The notes under the pieces are model-generated. The model saw only the letters and a program-made list of their open reading frames with translations. It made no database searches and was not told the DNA's origin. Shown here one piece after another: positions 15,426-23,998 of a stretch of DNA of 64,000 nt. The translations under genes were made by a program, and so were the position numbers. The first letter of the stretch is position 1; every line of letters begins with the position of its first letter. Source of the DNA: Effusibacillus dendaii (GTDB taxonomy: Bacteria; Bacillota; Bacilli; Tumebacillales; Effusibacillaceae); NCBI RefSeq assembly GCF_015097055.1, contig NZ_AP023366.1, positions 1-64,000 on the forward strand, read 5' to 3'.

Positions 15426-15860
15426 TTGTATTTTGAAGAATTTGAGGTTGGTCAAAAATTCCAACTTAAAACCATTACTTTAACGGAAAAAGAAATTTAT
15501 GAATTTGCAGAGAAGTTTGATCCTCAACCGATACATATTGATGAGGAGTTTTCAAAAAGGAGCATCTTTAACGGCATCATTGCTTCAGGTTTCCATACCA
15601 TGAGTGCGGTTTGGGGGCAATGGATTCGCGCCAATAAGTTCGGCACTGAAATTATCGGGGGAATCGGATTAGACTATATGACATGGAAGTCCCCCGTGAG
15701 ACCAAATGAACAATTACAAACTATTGTAGAAGTGGTAGAGAAAATACCTTCTTCTAAAGGAGGAAGGGGGATTCTGGTTTTGAAATTCACTGTTATGAAT
15801 CCAATCGAACAAGTAGTATTGGATACACAAGCCAGAGTGATAATAAAAAGTAAAATATAA
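15426..15860 (+). CDS. MaoC-like (R)-hydratase domain protein
   Basis: The 144-residue hot-dog-fold protein has the hydratase motif FAEKFDPQPIHIDEEF (Asp and His of the catalytic pair), the ASGFHTMS segment and IGLDYMTWKSPVRPNEQL. These proteins hydrate enoyl-CoA or related thioesters. An in-frame GTG at 15402 is possible, but AGGAGGTGG at 15411-15419 places the start at TTG 15426. It is coupled to the HAD gene upstream. Confidence 0.85.
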   Translation: MYFEEFEVGQKFQLKTITLTEKEIYEFAEKFDPQPIHIDEEFSKRSIFNGIIASGFHTMSAVWGQWIRANKFGTEIIGGIGLDYMTWKSPVRPNEQLQTIVEVVEKIPSSKGGRGILVLKFTVMNPIEQVVLDTQARVIIKSKI

Positions 15861-15868
15861 TGAAATAA

Positions 15869-15898
15869 GCCCTTCTTATTACAAAGGGCATATTTTTT
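15869..15898. terminator. Bidirectional terminator between MaoC and OsmC-like genes
   Basis: GCCCTT and AAGGGC form a stem followed by ATATTTTTT on the plus strand, and by TTATTT on the minus strand. It serves the converging genes on both sides. Confidence 0.7.
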
Positions 15899-15903
15899 AA
15901 ATT

Positions 15904-16374
15904 CTATTCTTCCGTTATAACCCAAGAATGATCAAATTGGATACATCCTTTCAATGTTTGAGCAACAGGACAACCACGTTCAAATACGGATAAAGCGCGT
16001 TCTGCTGCTTCACGCGAACCTTTTGGGACAATGATTTCATAATGACAACTTATTTTAGTGATTTTTAAAACTCCTTCGGGAGCTTCAATTGTACCCTGAA
16101 TTTCAGCACGCAGCCTGTTGGGGGATGTGGGGATTTTACGCGCTTCCAGCGCGCCGGCTAGAGTTCCTACGAGTCAGCCACCAGCGGCAGCTACGATATG
16201 ATCTAAGGTGGATGGATATTCTACCTCTGGTTGTACTCCGTAGAATTGTTTTACTCCTCCGTGAACACCGTAATATACAGGTTGTTCAAAATCGCCAATA
16301 TAAGCACGTCTGATCTTATTGGCTGTATCTTCTTGTATAATGGTGATTTTCGTTAATTCAATCGGTTGACTCAA
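15904..16374 (-). CDS. OsmC-family protein, probable selenoprotein (in-frame TGA as Sec67)
   Basis: The reading frame is open on both sides of one TGA at 16174-16176. Together the halves give a full-length OsmC/Ohr-like protein of 156 residues. The TGA falls in IVAAAGG-U-LVGTLAGALEAR, exactly where OsmC proteins have their peroxidatic Cys. The second redox Cys is kept (RGCPVAQ, Cys135). The family reduces organic hydroperoxides. OsmC-like selenoproteins are known from metagenomic surveys. A stem-loop 20-34 nt after the TGA could be the SECIS. The start is TTG 16374 after AAGGAAGGTGA. The alternative, a nonsense-mutated pseudogene, is less likely because the downstream half is perfectly conserved and a second such gene exists at 40 kb. 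Confidence 0.8.
16139..16153 (-). promoter_or_regulatory. Putative bacterial SECIS of the OsmC-like gene
   Basis: On the minus strand CGCGC-TGGAA-GCGCG forms a 5-bp GC stem with a UGGAA loop. The loop begins about 25 nt downstream of the UGA and has G early in the loop. This fits the loose rules for bacterial SECIS elements that bind SelB. Confidence 0.6.
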
Positions 16375-16440
16375 ATGACTCACCTTCCTTGCTATTGGAT
16401 AGTGTTTCAATAATGAAAGGATACAATTAAATCCGATATC

Positions 16441-16602
16441 ATGCAACTGAATGAATGGAATCAGGGGTATATAACTACCACCGTATCTCCCATTCACTCG
16501 CATTTTGTATTCTGCCCTCGTTATCGAAGAAAATTATTAGTTGAACAGGTGGAAACTCGATTCAAGGAACTGTGGGCTGAAATATGCCAAAAGAATGCAT
16601 GC
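16441..16602 (+). pseudogene. IS200/IS605 TnpA transposase, N-terminal fragment
   Basis: The frame begins MQLNEWNQGYITTTVSPIHS and contains HFVFCPRYRRKLL and VETRFKELWAEICQKN, the N-terminal pattern of HUH (Y1) transposases of IS200/IS605. The catalytic tyrosine half is missing. The sequence degenerates after about 16600 into a region with GTATAC repeats. Confidence 0.7.
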
Positions 16603-16631
16603 AGCGTATACAGCTATAACGTATACAGATC

Positions 16632-17033
16632 TTATGAAATACTGGTTCTTCCGCTATACCTGTGAGTATGGGGAATTCGGCCGTTAACTGTAGTGACCCC
16701 TTCAAACAAATGGCAATGTCCACCCGTTGGCAGCGGTATGTCCGGTCCTGTTCGTCCCTGAATGGTATGCGTGTGTCCATCGTTGAATGAGGTTACTGTG
16801 TAATATCCGTGAGTATGAGGGACGCCGATGGGGGCGGGTTCCGTGGTACCCGCGTACTGATGGGAATGTCCTATATCAAAAGATGTAGTACCGGCAAAAT
16901 TGTGTACGTGCAGTACACGACCGTCCCACGTGATCAAATACATATCGTGAGAATGTTCATCACTCAAATTTTGATTGTCAGTATGCAACAAAATCCCTCG
17001 AATTACATGCTCTTCTTTCTTCTTCTCCTCCAT
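16632..17033 (-). CDS. ymaF: YmaF-family histidine-rich protein
   Basis: The 133-residue protein has many His pairs spaced along it (HSH, HVH, HSHQY, PHTHGY, HTHT, GHCH, PHTHRY) typical of the YmaF family in Bacilli, whose function is unknown. The pattern suggests metal binding or a beta-repeat surface protein. A CAAGGAGAGG site before ATG 17033 sets the start over the longer frame. It stands alone, converging toward the IS200 fragment. Confidence 0.85.
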   Translation of the reverse strand: MEEKKKEEHVIRGILLHTDNQNLSDEHSHDMYLITWDGRVLHVHNFAGTTSFDIGHSHQYAGTTEPAPIGVPHTHGYYTVTSFNDGHTHTIQGRTGPDIPLPTGGHCHLFEGVTTVNGRIPHTHRYSGRTSIS

Positions 17034-17335
17034 TTTCCCCGTATCCTCTCCTTGTTTAAGAAGTAATAGACCGTCAATCGCCCGCCGCTGCCAGACCAAC
17101 TGACATTAATTTTATTTCTACAGCGTATGGAACTTTAAAAAGCGGATGAACGGTATTTGCCTTAACTCTCGCATCTTTTTTCTGATTCCAGGTAATCTTC
17201 ATCTATGTCTTGCCGCAAATACTTACGGGAAATCACACACGAATTAAATTCTTTGTCTCGTACGCAACAGCCGCTTCTCTTGATTTAACCGTTACATACC
17301 TTACAGAAGATTGGAAAATGAGGAGGTGTTACGGA

Positions 17336-17428
17336 ATGGCATTTGGCGCATACACCCGTTGGGCTGTAGTGTTTCTCATCATTTTCGTTTTGTTTATCCT
17401 GATTGTTCCGGATGGAGCTGGCTATTAA
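17336..17428 (+). CDS. Small hydrophobic YjcZ-like peptide (first)
   Basis: A 30-residue peptide, MAFGAYTRWAVVFLIIFVLF and a short tail, is preceded by a perfect GGAGGTG site at 7-8 bp. It is one membrane helix with a glycine-aromatic N-terminus, like the YjcZ-type sporulation peptides of Bacilli. The region 17100-17335 upstream holds no other gene. Confidence 0.7.
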   Translation: MAFGAYTRWAVVFLIIFVLFILIVPDGAGY

Positions 17429-17452
17429 TCAATTAAGAGGGAGGACGGAAGG

Positions 17453-17572
17453 GTGTACGGACAATTCGGTTATTACACTCGTTGGGCGGTAGTGTTTCTG
17501 ATCATTTTTGTCTTGTTCTTCTTGCTGGTTCCCGGTTATACCACGGTTTGCAAGACAGTACCCACTTACTAA
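17453..17572 (+). CDS. Small hydrophobic YjcZ-like peptide (second)
   Basis: A 39-residue peptide starts at GTG 17453 after GAGGGAGGACGG. Its core YTRWAVVFLIIFVLF repeats the first peptide almost exactly, with a different tail ending VCKTVPTY. The two are a tandem duplication in one transcript, closed by a strong terminator. Confidence 0.7.
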   Translation: MYGQFGYYTRWAVVFLIIFVLFFLLVPGYTTVCKTVPTY

Positions 17573-17610
17573 ACAGAATCTTCCCCGCCAGACAGCCGGC
17601 AAATTGTTGA

Positions 17611-17642
17611 AAAGCACCGTTTTTGCGACGGTGCTTTTTCCT
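17611..17642. terminator. Intrinsic terminator between YjcZ-like pair and cyclase
   Basis: AAAGCACCG pairs with CGGTGCTTT and is followed by a T-run on the plus strand; A-rich flanks let it act for the minus-strand cyclase as well. Confidence 0.85.
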
Positions 17643-17664
17643 GATAATTTTCATTCCTATCGGT

Positions 17665-19569
17665 TTACGACGGACCTTCTTTTAGTTGCCGCGCGGATGT
17701 ACGGTAATGAGCCAGGGCGATAAGCGGCCAAATTTTTGGGTATACATGATATCGAATATGCAACGCACCTGGGAAAGCCGAACCCGTTGGCATATCCTCT
17801 GTCCATATGACGCCGTGTGGCTCTGCATCGTGGTTCGCGTGATGCAATAACCAGTCTGCAGCCTTGCCACAAGCCTCCCATAACCGTTCTCGCTCCGATT
17901 GATCCGGTTCGATTTCATGCAGGTGCAAAAGCGCATCCAATCCCCAAGCCGTCTGGGTAGGAACGCCGTCAGTCAGCGGCACAAACCGCCCTTGCAAATC
18001 ACTCTGACAAGACTCACCGAAACTCCCGTCTTGATGTTGAATATTCAAAAGCCACTCCTTTGCCTTTGAGACGCTTCGATGGTCACTTGACAGTTTTGCT
18101 GCCGCAAGCGCTTTTATCGCACACCATGTTCCATAAATGTATGTCGTACCCCATCTGCCAAACCAGCAACCCTCCGGTTCCTGATGACGGAGCAACCATC
18201 TTAAGGCACGACGTACCTTGCTGTCATGTAAGGGCAATACTTGTTTGCGAAGCAAAAACTCCAGAACTCTCCCCGTGATATCAGGTGTAGACGGATCATA
18301 CATGGTTCGCCGCATGTCATTCGCCGGAATCCATTCGAGCCAACGTTTGTTGGAATTCTTCTCGAACGCTGACCACCCACCGTTCCGGTTCTGCATACTC
18401 AGCAACCAGTTTACGCCTTTCCGCCAGGCTTCTTCATATTTCATTCGAAATGGGTACAAGGCTTCCAGGCACGCGACCGTATCATCCGTATCCGGATGCC
18501 TGGTGTTGTTGCTTGAAAATCCCCAACCGCCTGCTTGAAGAGGGGCATGGTGCTGCTTGGACAGCAAATATTGGACCGCTCGCTGGATGGTGGGCGAATC
18601 AATGTCCGGGTCGGCTGTCAACAACGCGTTTGTCACCAAGGCCGTATTCCATACATGGGCATTGCAAGTCTGTTGGTGAACGTACGCTGTAAGAGGGTCT
18701 TGATACGCATTCCTCCGAATGGCCTGTAACGGCACCTGGATTTCCGGGTGGGTTATATTATATCCCAAGGAACGCAACGCAAAGATAAGCAAAAAAGTGG
18801 ACGAATGATAGCTCCCTGCCGTTCCATCTTCTTCCCGCTCATCCAACATCCAATCCAGGCATCGGATCAACCTCTGCAGCATAAATGGCGAGAAATTCAA
18901 TCTCCGGATGACCGGGACGGCGTCCTGCGTGTGGTAGTTTTCTTCTGTTGAAGTTAGCAGTTCACTCAAAACAGGCTCATGAACGCCTTTTTCGACAAAC
19001 TGTACGGACGATAACAGCAGTATGGGAGCAATGTGCAGACGTGTAAACGTCACAATATCCGAAATGGCAACTGGAAACCAACGTGAAAACAACAGGGAAT
19101 AAAGACCTGGGGAAGGCAACCATGTCCAAGGAATTTCGCCGCCGATGGCCAAAATCACCTTGGTGAGATTGCGGCATTTTCGTAGTCCGCCGTGCTGTAA
19201 GATAAATTGCTTTGCCAGCTCCTGGCGCTCTCTGTGGTCAAACCAGCAATGATAGAGGTCCAATGCATAATAACATTCTACTGTCGTCGACAGATCTCCT
19301 TCATCACCCGGATAGACCCCCCAGGAGCCGTCGACCCGCTGCGCCGCCAGAATCCGGTTGAGGAGCGGCTCTATCCACTCTGGGTCTGATACGTCAAGTA
19401 AAAATAAACAGATCGCTGTATGGGCATCTGCCATCACGCCGGTGTCAAAGCAATCTGTCCAGCAACCCTCCGAACTCTGGCTGTCCTTTAATCGCTGTAC
19501 TGCAAGTTTAATTGTCGCATCCAACCGTGTTTCTGCATCGGCCATGTCCAATTTGAAATCGTCCTCCAT
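17665..19569 (-). CDS. sqhC: Terpene cyclase, tetraprenyl-beta-curcumene / squalene-hopene cyclase family
   Basis: The 634-residue protein has the alpha-barrel QW repeats of this family (for example QRVDGSWGVYP, GCWFGRWGTTYIYGTW, QHQDGSFGESC). The protonating DxDD motif is present as HPDTDDTVAC near 358-361. Several segments resemble B. subtilis SqhC more than hopene synthases (HGGLRKCRNLTK, SMQNRNGGWSAFEKNSN, DPSTPDITGRVLEFL, IRYHVYP). I therefore favour sporulenol-type cyclisation of tetraprenyl-curcumene over hopene synthesis. Such C35 terpenes protect spores from oxidation. AAGGAGTTGAGGGGG precedes ATG 19569. It is a single gene with no prenyltransferase nearby. Confidence 0.88.
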   Translation of the reverse strand: MEDDFKLDMADAETRLDATIKLAVQRLKDSQSSEGCWTDCFDTGVMADAHTAICLFLLDVSDPEWIEPLLNRILAAQRVDGSWGVYPGDEGDLSTTVECYYALDLYHCWFDHRERQELAKQFILQHGGLRKCRNLTKVILAIGGEIPWTWLPSPGLYSLLFSRWFPVAISDIVTFTRLHIAPILLLSSVQFVEKGVHEPVLSELLTSTEENYHTQDAVPVIRRLNFSPFMLQRLIRCLDWMLDEREEDGTAGSYHSSTFLLIFALRSLGYNITHPEIQVPLQAIRRNAYQDPLTAYVHQQTCNAHVWNTALVTNALLTADPDIDSPTIQRAVQYLLSKQHHAPLQAGGWGFSSNNTRHPDTDDTVACLEALYPFRMKYEEAWRKGVNWLLSMQNRNGGWSAFEKNSNKRWLEWIPANDMRRTMYDPSTPDITGRVLEFLLRKQVLPLHDSKVRRALRWLLRHQEPEGCWFGRWGTTYIYGTWCAIKALAAAKLSSDHRSVSKAKEWLLNIQHQDGSFGESCQSDLQGRFVPLTDGVPTQTAWGLDALLHLHEIEPDQSERERLWEACGKAADWLLHHANHDAEPHGVIWTEDMPTGSAFPGALHIRYHVYPKIWPLIALAHYRTSARQLKEGPS

Positions 19570-19775
19570 CCCCCTCAACTCCTTTTCCCAAGCCGAAATG
19601 GAAGACACACTTCAGGGTATTCCTGGACAAGGTACAAAGTGTCGGCAGTTGGCCCGTGGAGGTTCACCAATTTGTACTTGCAGGAAGGGTAGAGGAGGCA
19701 GTTACAAATAAGTTAAAATCGTGGGTGCCTCTAACGCAACGTAATCCCTTACGGTAGGTTCAGGAGGTGATCACG

Positions 19776-20090
19776 GTGGCCTATACAGTAAAGGAAGTTT
19801 CAAATCTGTCCGGTGTGAGCATCAGGACGCTTCATTACGACGAAATCGGTTTGTTAAACCCCGCTTTTTACGGGGAGAACGGGTACCGTTATTACGAACA
19901 GGAGCAGTTGTTGCAGCTTCAGCAGATTTTGTTTTTTAGGGAATTGGAACTCCCGTTGGAAGATATTCAAACCATTTTGGAAAGCAACGCGTTTGAACGA
20001 GTGGAAGCGTTGCAATCCCATAAGCGTATTTTGCAAAAAAGGCGGAGCGTCTGCATGAATTGATGCGAACGATTGGTAAAACGATCCATT
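19776..20090 (+). pseudogene. MerR-family regulator, frameshifted
   Basis: GTG 19776 after AGGAGGTGA starts a typical MerR N-terminus: YTVKEVSNLSGVSIRTLHYD, EIGLLNP, NGYRYY, and LQLQQILFFRELELPLEDIQ. At a run of six A (20035-20040) the frame is lost and hits a stop at 20063. Restoring one base would continue as AERLHELMRTIGKTI, the expected linker helix. The effector-binding part is then replaced by unrelated sequence. It is a decayed TipA/BltR-like regulator unless the A-run is a sequencing error. Confidence 0.75.
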
Positions 20091-20335
20091 TGGCAGACTA
20101 TGAATTTCTGGATAAACAGACGAAAAGCTACAAAATTACAGAACTGAAAGGGCCCTATGAAGGTTATCATGATGGAAACAGAAAAGGAAATTACCAGGTG
20201 GTGGTTTCTTGCGATTGTACGTATTCGAAACTCTATGAAGGTCAGGGAAGAACGAGCGGACCTAATTTGTATGTTGTCTATCTGGATCATAATGCCAGGG
20301 GCTGGTCGGTTGTAAGTGTCGGCAGCGGTCCATAA
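20091..20335 (+). pseudogene. Fragment of unrecognised protein fused to the MerR remnant
   Basis: The frame after the MerR linker reads YEFLDKQTKSYKITELKGPY and ends WSVVSVGSGP. It does not look like a MerR effector domain; it resembles the C-terminal beta-rich end of a secreted or lipoprotein domain. It probably joined the regulator by deletion. Confidence 0.4.
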
Positions 20336-20382
20336 CCGGGAGGTTCATTTTGCTGCAAAGTTGGCGAAACTAAAATCAGGAT

Positions 20383-20790
20383 ATGGAATCAGGTGTATCA
20401 CGCATTTACTCCGTTGACAGCCGGTTCCGGCAATCCGCTTTTATTGGGGACCCACCAGGGGGAAGGCTATCCGATTTGAAAAGTTACCTGTACCTGAAAC
20501 CGCTTCTGTTGTGGAAAGACCCGTTTTATTGGTTTCCGATTTTTCATATCGATTCCGATTGGTTAAAGTCGATCTTTCCGGCGCTGGTCAAAGCGGGAAT
20601 AATCGGATTGCTGGTCGCTATGGCGGGGTTATCCAAACATCGCAAAGACAGTTTGTTGATCACGTGTGTGCTGGTGTATTTCACACTTTTGTACAGCATG
20701 TATTTTGTCATGGATCGGTACAACGAACCGTTGATGCCTTTAATCTTCCTGGGAATGGCGTTGGGAGCACGGGTTGTCTTGAGATGGTGA
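20383..20790 (+). pseudogene. Polytopic membrane protein fragment (glycosyltransferase-39-like C-terminus)
   Basis: A frame with three or four hydrophobic segments (LVKAGIIGLLVAMAGL, LLITCVLVYFTLLYSMYFV, PLMPLIFLGMALGARVVL) and DRYNEPLMP resembles the C-terminal helices of ArnT/PMT-type membrane glycosyltransferases. Upstream codons that would continue it (NPLLLGTHQGEGY) are in another frame, so the gene is truncated and frameshifted. Its end overlaps the converging methyltransferase. Confidence 0.45.
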
Positions 20791-21564
20791 TTTCTCACAT
20801 AGCACCATCCATTCATCGACTTGCAGGGATTGAATCTGTCCCTCGTGCATGATCACTGAAAAATACTGCTGCAGTTTCTGGCTGCCCTCTTTCATAAACT
20901 GTTTGACGCATTCCGCCTGTTCCGAATCGTTAGCCATGCGTGTCGCCCAGACCGGAAAGTCGTATGTCTTTTTTCGCGTACGTGAATTTGCTTCCCGTAA
21001 ACCGACTGATTGGAACAACTCTCGCCACTCTTTGATCGACAGACAACGGACATGGCTTTCATCCCGCAGTTTTTCAAACGTATTCATAAAATCGGCCAAT
21101 TCAGGATCAGACGGGGCCACGTTATCAATCAGCAGAAATTTCCCTTTTGGCTTTAACACTCGCTCCGCTTCGCGAACAAATTGATCGGGGTTCGGAAAAT
21201 GATGCGGCGCGAGGCGGCAGGTGACAACATCAAATGTGCTGTCCAAAAAGGGGAGCGATTCGGCGTCCGCCACCATGTACCAGATGTTGTGGAAATGTGG
21301 CTTGAGGTGTGCTGCCGTATTTTCCAACATTTGACGGGTGAGATCTGTGGAAAAAACAGACTGAACATGCGGAGCCAACGTTTTGGCGACATGTCCGCCG
21401 CCCGTTGCAATGTCCAGCACGACCCAATCCGGTTGCGGATTCAGCCATTCGAGCAGCAGGGTGAGGTCATCCGCTTTGGCGTGCGATTCGCTTGTCACGT
21501 ATTTTTCAGCGTTTTTGGCAAACTGTTGTTTGACTGTATCCTTAATCGTTTTGTCGTTTTCCAA
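20740..21564 (-). CDS. Class I SAM-dependent methyltransferase (UbiE/Methyltransf_11 type)
   Basis: The 274-residue protein has the SAM-binding LDIATGGGHVAKTLA, acidic motif VFSTDLT, ADAESLPFLDSTFDVVTCRL and the post-motif VLKPKGKFLLIDN, typical of small-molecule methyltransferases. The substrate is unknown. The C-terminus (SPSQDNPCSQRHSQED) overlaps the decayed membrane gene and may be a readthrough extension. It lies 45 bp downstream of an SDR on the same strand, so the two may be co-transcribed. Confidence 0.85.
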   Translation of the reverse strand: MENDKTIKDTVKQQFAKNAEKYVTSESHAKADDLTLLLEWLNPQPDWVVLDIATGGGHVAKTLAPHVQSVFSTDLTRQMLENTAAHLKPHFHNIWYMVADAESLPFLDSTFDVVTCRLAPHHFPNPDQFVREAERVLKPKGKFLLIDNVAPSDPELADFMNTFEKLRDESHVRCLSIKEWRELFQSVGLREANSRTRKKTYDFPVWATRMANDSEQAECVKQFMKEGSQKLQQYFSVIMHEGQIQSLQVDEWMVLCEKSPSQDNPCSQRHSQED

Positions 21565-21609
21565 TGGTTCCCCTCCTCATGGGACAGGTTTGTCTGATTG
21601 GATAGCGGC

Positions 21610-22365
21610 CTATCGTTTGAACGCGGCGGCACCATCGTCAACACAATAAATATGTCCATTCAGAAAAGAGGCGTCTTCACTTGCCAGGAAGGCGACTACT
21701 TTCGCCACTTCCTCCGGTTTGCCCGCCTTGCCGCGCATTTGCGCCCGCTGGATTTTGTTCCAAAGGGCTTCGTCCCCTTTCCACCTGGTGACGATTCCGG
21801 TGTCAATCAGCCCTGGTGCGATCCCGACTACCCGGATGTTGAATTTGGCCAGATCGAGAGCGGCCGCTTTCGTCATGGAAACAACCGCCCCTTTGCTGGC
21901 ATGGTAAGGGATCTTGCCGCGGTCGGCAATATAGGCATAAATCGATGCGGTATTGATGATTACGCCGCCCCGTTCTTTCATCGCATTGCCAGCCGCCTTG
22001 ATTCCATAAAACACGCCATGCTGGTTAATGCTCACAACCTTCAGATACTCATCTACCGGCATATCCAGCACATTGTGCAGAGGACTGCCAACGCCCGCGT
22101 TGTTAAACATAATGTCCAACCGGCCATACTGTCCCACCGCCTGGTCAACCAGTGATTGCACACTTTCATAGGACGAAGTGTCCGTCTCGATAAAAATTGC
22201 TTCACCGCCTTCTGTTTTGACGGCAGCGACTGTCTGCTCGCCGCCTTCCCGATTCACGTCAGCCGCCACCACTCTTGCTCCGCCGCGCGCAAACTCCAGT
22301 ACGGAAGCGCGTCCGATGCCGCTCGCCGCTCCGGTTACGATTGCCACTTTGTCTTGAAATCTCAT
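21610..22365 (-). CDS. Short-chain dehydrogenase/reductase
   Basis: The 251-residue classical SDR has TGAASGIGRAS, FNNAGVGS, IINTASIYAY and the catalytic YHASKGA, plus SFLNGHIYCVDDGAAAF at the end. The substrate cannot be read from sequence; the family is close to glucose/3-oxoacyl dehydrogenases. A GGGGGAGC site lies before ATG 22365, favoured over the upstream in-frame start. It precedes the methyltransferase on the same strand. Confidence 0.88.
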   Translation of the reverse strand: MRFQDKVAIVTGAASGIGRASVLEFARGGARVVAADVNREGGEQTVAAVKTEGGEAIFIETDTSSYESVQSLVDQAVGQYGRLDIMFNNAGVGSPLHNVLDMPVDEYLKVVSINQHGVFYGIKAAGNAMKERGGVIINTASIYAYIADRGKIPYHASKGAVVSMTKAAALDLAKFNIRVVGIAPGLIDTGIVTRWKGDEALWNKIQRAQMRGKAGKPEEVAKVVAFLASEDASFLNGHIYCVDDGAAAFKR

Positions 22366-22534
22366 TTTTCGCTCCCCCTTTAGGACTGTCATCCGTTAAT
22401 TCTTGACAGAATTCTGCAAGCCAATAAAAAATCCTCTTTTAATTCACGCGATTCCATCCATGCTATGTAGGATTTTCCCTATATAGAATAGAAGTAGAAC
22501 GATACAATTCTGATTTTGGAAAGGATGAATCGCA

Positions 22535-23848
22535 ATGGGATCTGTTGATCAGTCAGAAGCTCTGGAAACGGTCTATGTCAACACGTTTACAAACGGAATT
22601 TTGGATCCGTCGCAACCGATGCTGGGACCGGTCAAAGATGGCGGGCATATCGTTGCCAACACGACGCCCGGTTGTTGGGGGCCGATGATTACTCCGAGTC
22701 TCAGGGGCGGGCATGAGGTGACTCAGCCGGTGTTTGTGGAAGGGGCGGCAGTGGGGGATGCGATTGCCATCCGCATCAAATCGATCCGCGTTACATCGAT
22801 AGCTACCGCCTCGGGGAACGATCAGACGATAGAGGGCCGTTTCTTGGGCGACCCGTTTGTGGCGGCCAAATGTCAAAACTGTGGAACGATGTACCCGAAA
22901 ACGAAAATTGAGGGGATCGGGCCGCAAGCGATCCGCTGTGTGGTTTGCGGGGCGGATGCGACTCCGTTCGTTTTTACAAATGCGTATACGATCGCATTTG
23001 ACGCCAACCGGCAGATCGGGGTGACCTTAAACAAAGAAGCGGCTGAACAGATCGCCCGTGACGGACGGGCTTATATGGCGACTCCGGCCAACTCCTGTCA
23101 GAACCCGATTGTCACCTTTGCGCCGCATGATATTGTCGGGGCGGTGGCGAGAGTCCAGCCATTTTTGGGACAGTTGGGGACCACGCCGAGTCGGCCGATT
23201 CCGGATTCGCACAACGCGGGTGATTTCGGATCGTTCCTGATTGGAGCGCCGCATGAGTATGCATTGACGAAAGAGCAGTTGGAAGACCGGACGGACGGAC
23301 ACATGGACATCAATCGAGTGCGGGAAGGGGCGATTTTGCTCTGTCCGGTGAAAGTGCCGGGGGGAGGCGTCTACTTGGGCGATATGCACGCCATGCAGGG
23401 AGACGGGGAGATTGCCGGTCATACGACTGATGTGGCGGGTATTGTAACGTTGCAGGTGCATGTGATCAAGGGTTTGAAGTTGGAAGGACCGATACTGTTG
23501 CCTGTTTATGAGGATTTGCCCTATCTGGCCCGGCCGTTGACTTCCCAGGAAAAAGAAAAAGCGTTGCAGGTAGCCCGCAGCTGGGGTGTTGAAAAGCTAG
23601 AAGAAACAGCACCCGTCTCTTTTGTCGGCACCGGTGCAAACCTGAATGAGGCAACGACAAACGGCATGCAGCGGGCCGCTGATTTACTTGGCATGACGGT
23701 GCCGGAAGTGATGAATCGCGCCACGATCACCGGGGCGATTCAAATCGGACGGCATCCGGGCGTTGTGACCGTTACGTTTTTGGCTCCGGTTGACCGGTTG
23801 GAACGATTGGGGATTGTGCCGTTAGTGCAAGATCAGTACGCGTTGTAA
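22535..23848 (+). CDS. Acetamidase/formamidase family protein with zinc-ribbon insert
   Basis: The 437-residue protein matches the FmdA/AmdA family: DGGHIVANTTPGCWGPMITP, NSCQNP, the GGGVYLGDMHAMQGDGEIAG core and a C-terminal DRLERLGIVPLVQDQYAL. A CQNC...CVVC pair (about 113-136) inserts a rubredoxin-like knuckle not present in the short family members. Members hydrolyse formamide or acetamide to ammonia and the acid, but specificity here is open. GGAAAGGATG precedes the ATG. It stands alone; the TauE/SafE gene downstream could export an acid product. Confidence 0.85.
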   Translation: MGSVDQSEALETVYVNTFTNGILDPSQPMLGPVKDGGHIVANTTPGCWGPMITPSLRGGHEVTQPVFVEGAAVGDAIAIRIKSIRVTSIATASGNDQTIEGRFLGDPFVAAKCQNCGTMYPKTKIEGIGPQAIRCVVCGADATPFVFTNAYTIAFDANRQIGVTLNKEAAEQIARDGRAYMATPANSCQNPIVTFAPHDIVGAVARVQPFLGQLGTTPSRPIPDSHNAGDFGSFLIGAPHEYALTKEQLEDRTDGHMDINRVREGAILLCPVKVPGGGVYLGDMHAMQGDGEIAGHTTDVAGIVTLQVHVIKGLKLEGPILLPVYEDLPYLARPLTSQEKEKALQVARSWGVEKLEETAPVSFVGTGANLNEATTNGMQRAADLLGMTVPEVMNRATITGAIQIGRHPGVVTVTFLAPVDRLERLGIVPLVQDQYAL

Positions 23849-23998
23849 CAACGAAAATCAAAGTCTTGCAGTCTTAGCGCTATGCCTGCTACAGGTGTGG
23901 CGTTTCATTTGTGACAGTGGTTGCAAATTGTAACAGAATTGTTGAAAATGGAAATGTGATTCAATCGGTTTAGACAACTTAGGAAAGAAGCGAATTTA

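Noticed and set aside
15904-16374. Reading the OsmC-like gene as two pseudogene fragments
   Set aside because: The only defect is a TGA at the catalytic Cys, the frame stays open with good conservation after it, and a suitable stem-loop follows.
16605-16632. Possible attachment site with GTATAC repeats
   Set aside because: Too short and with no partner elsewhere in the window.
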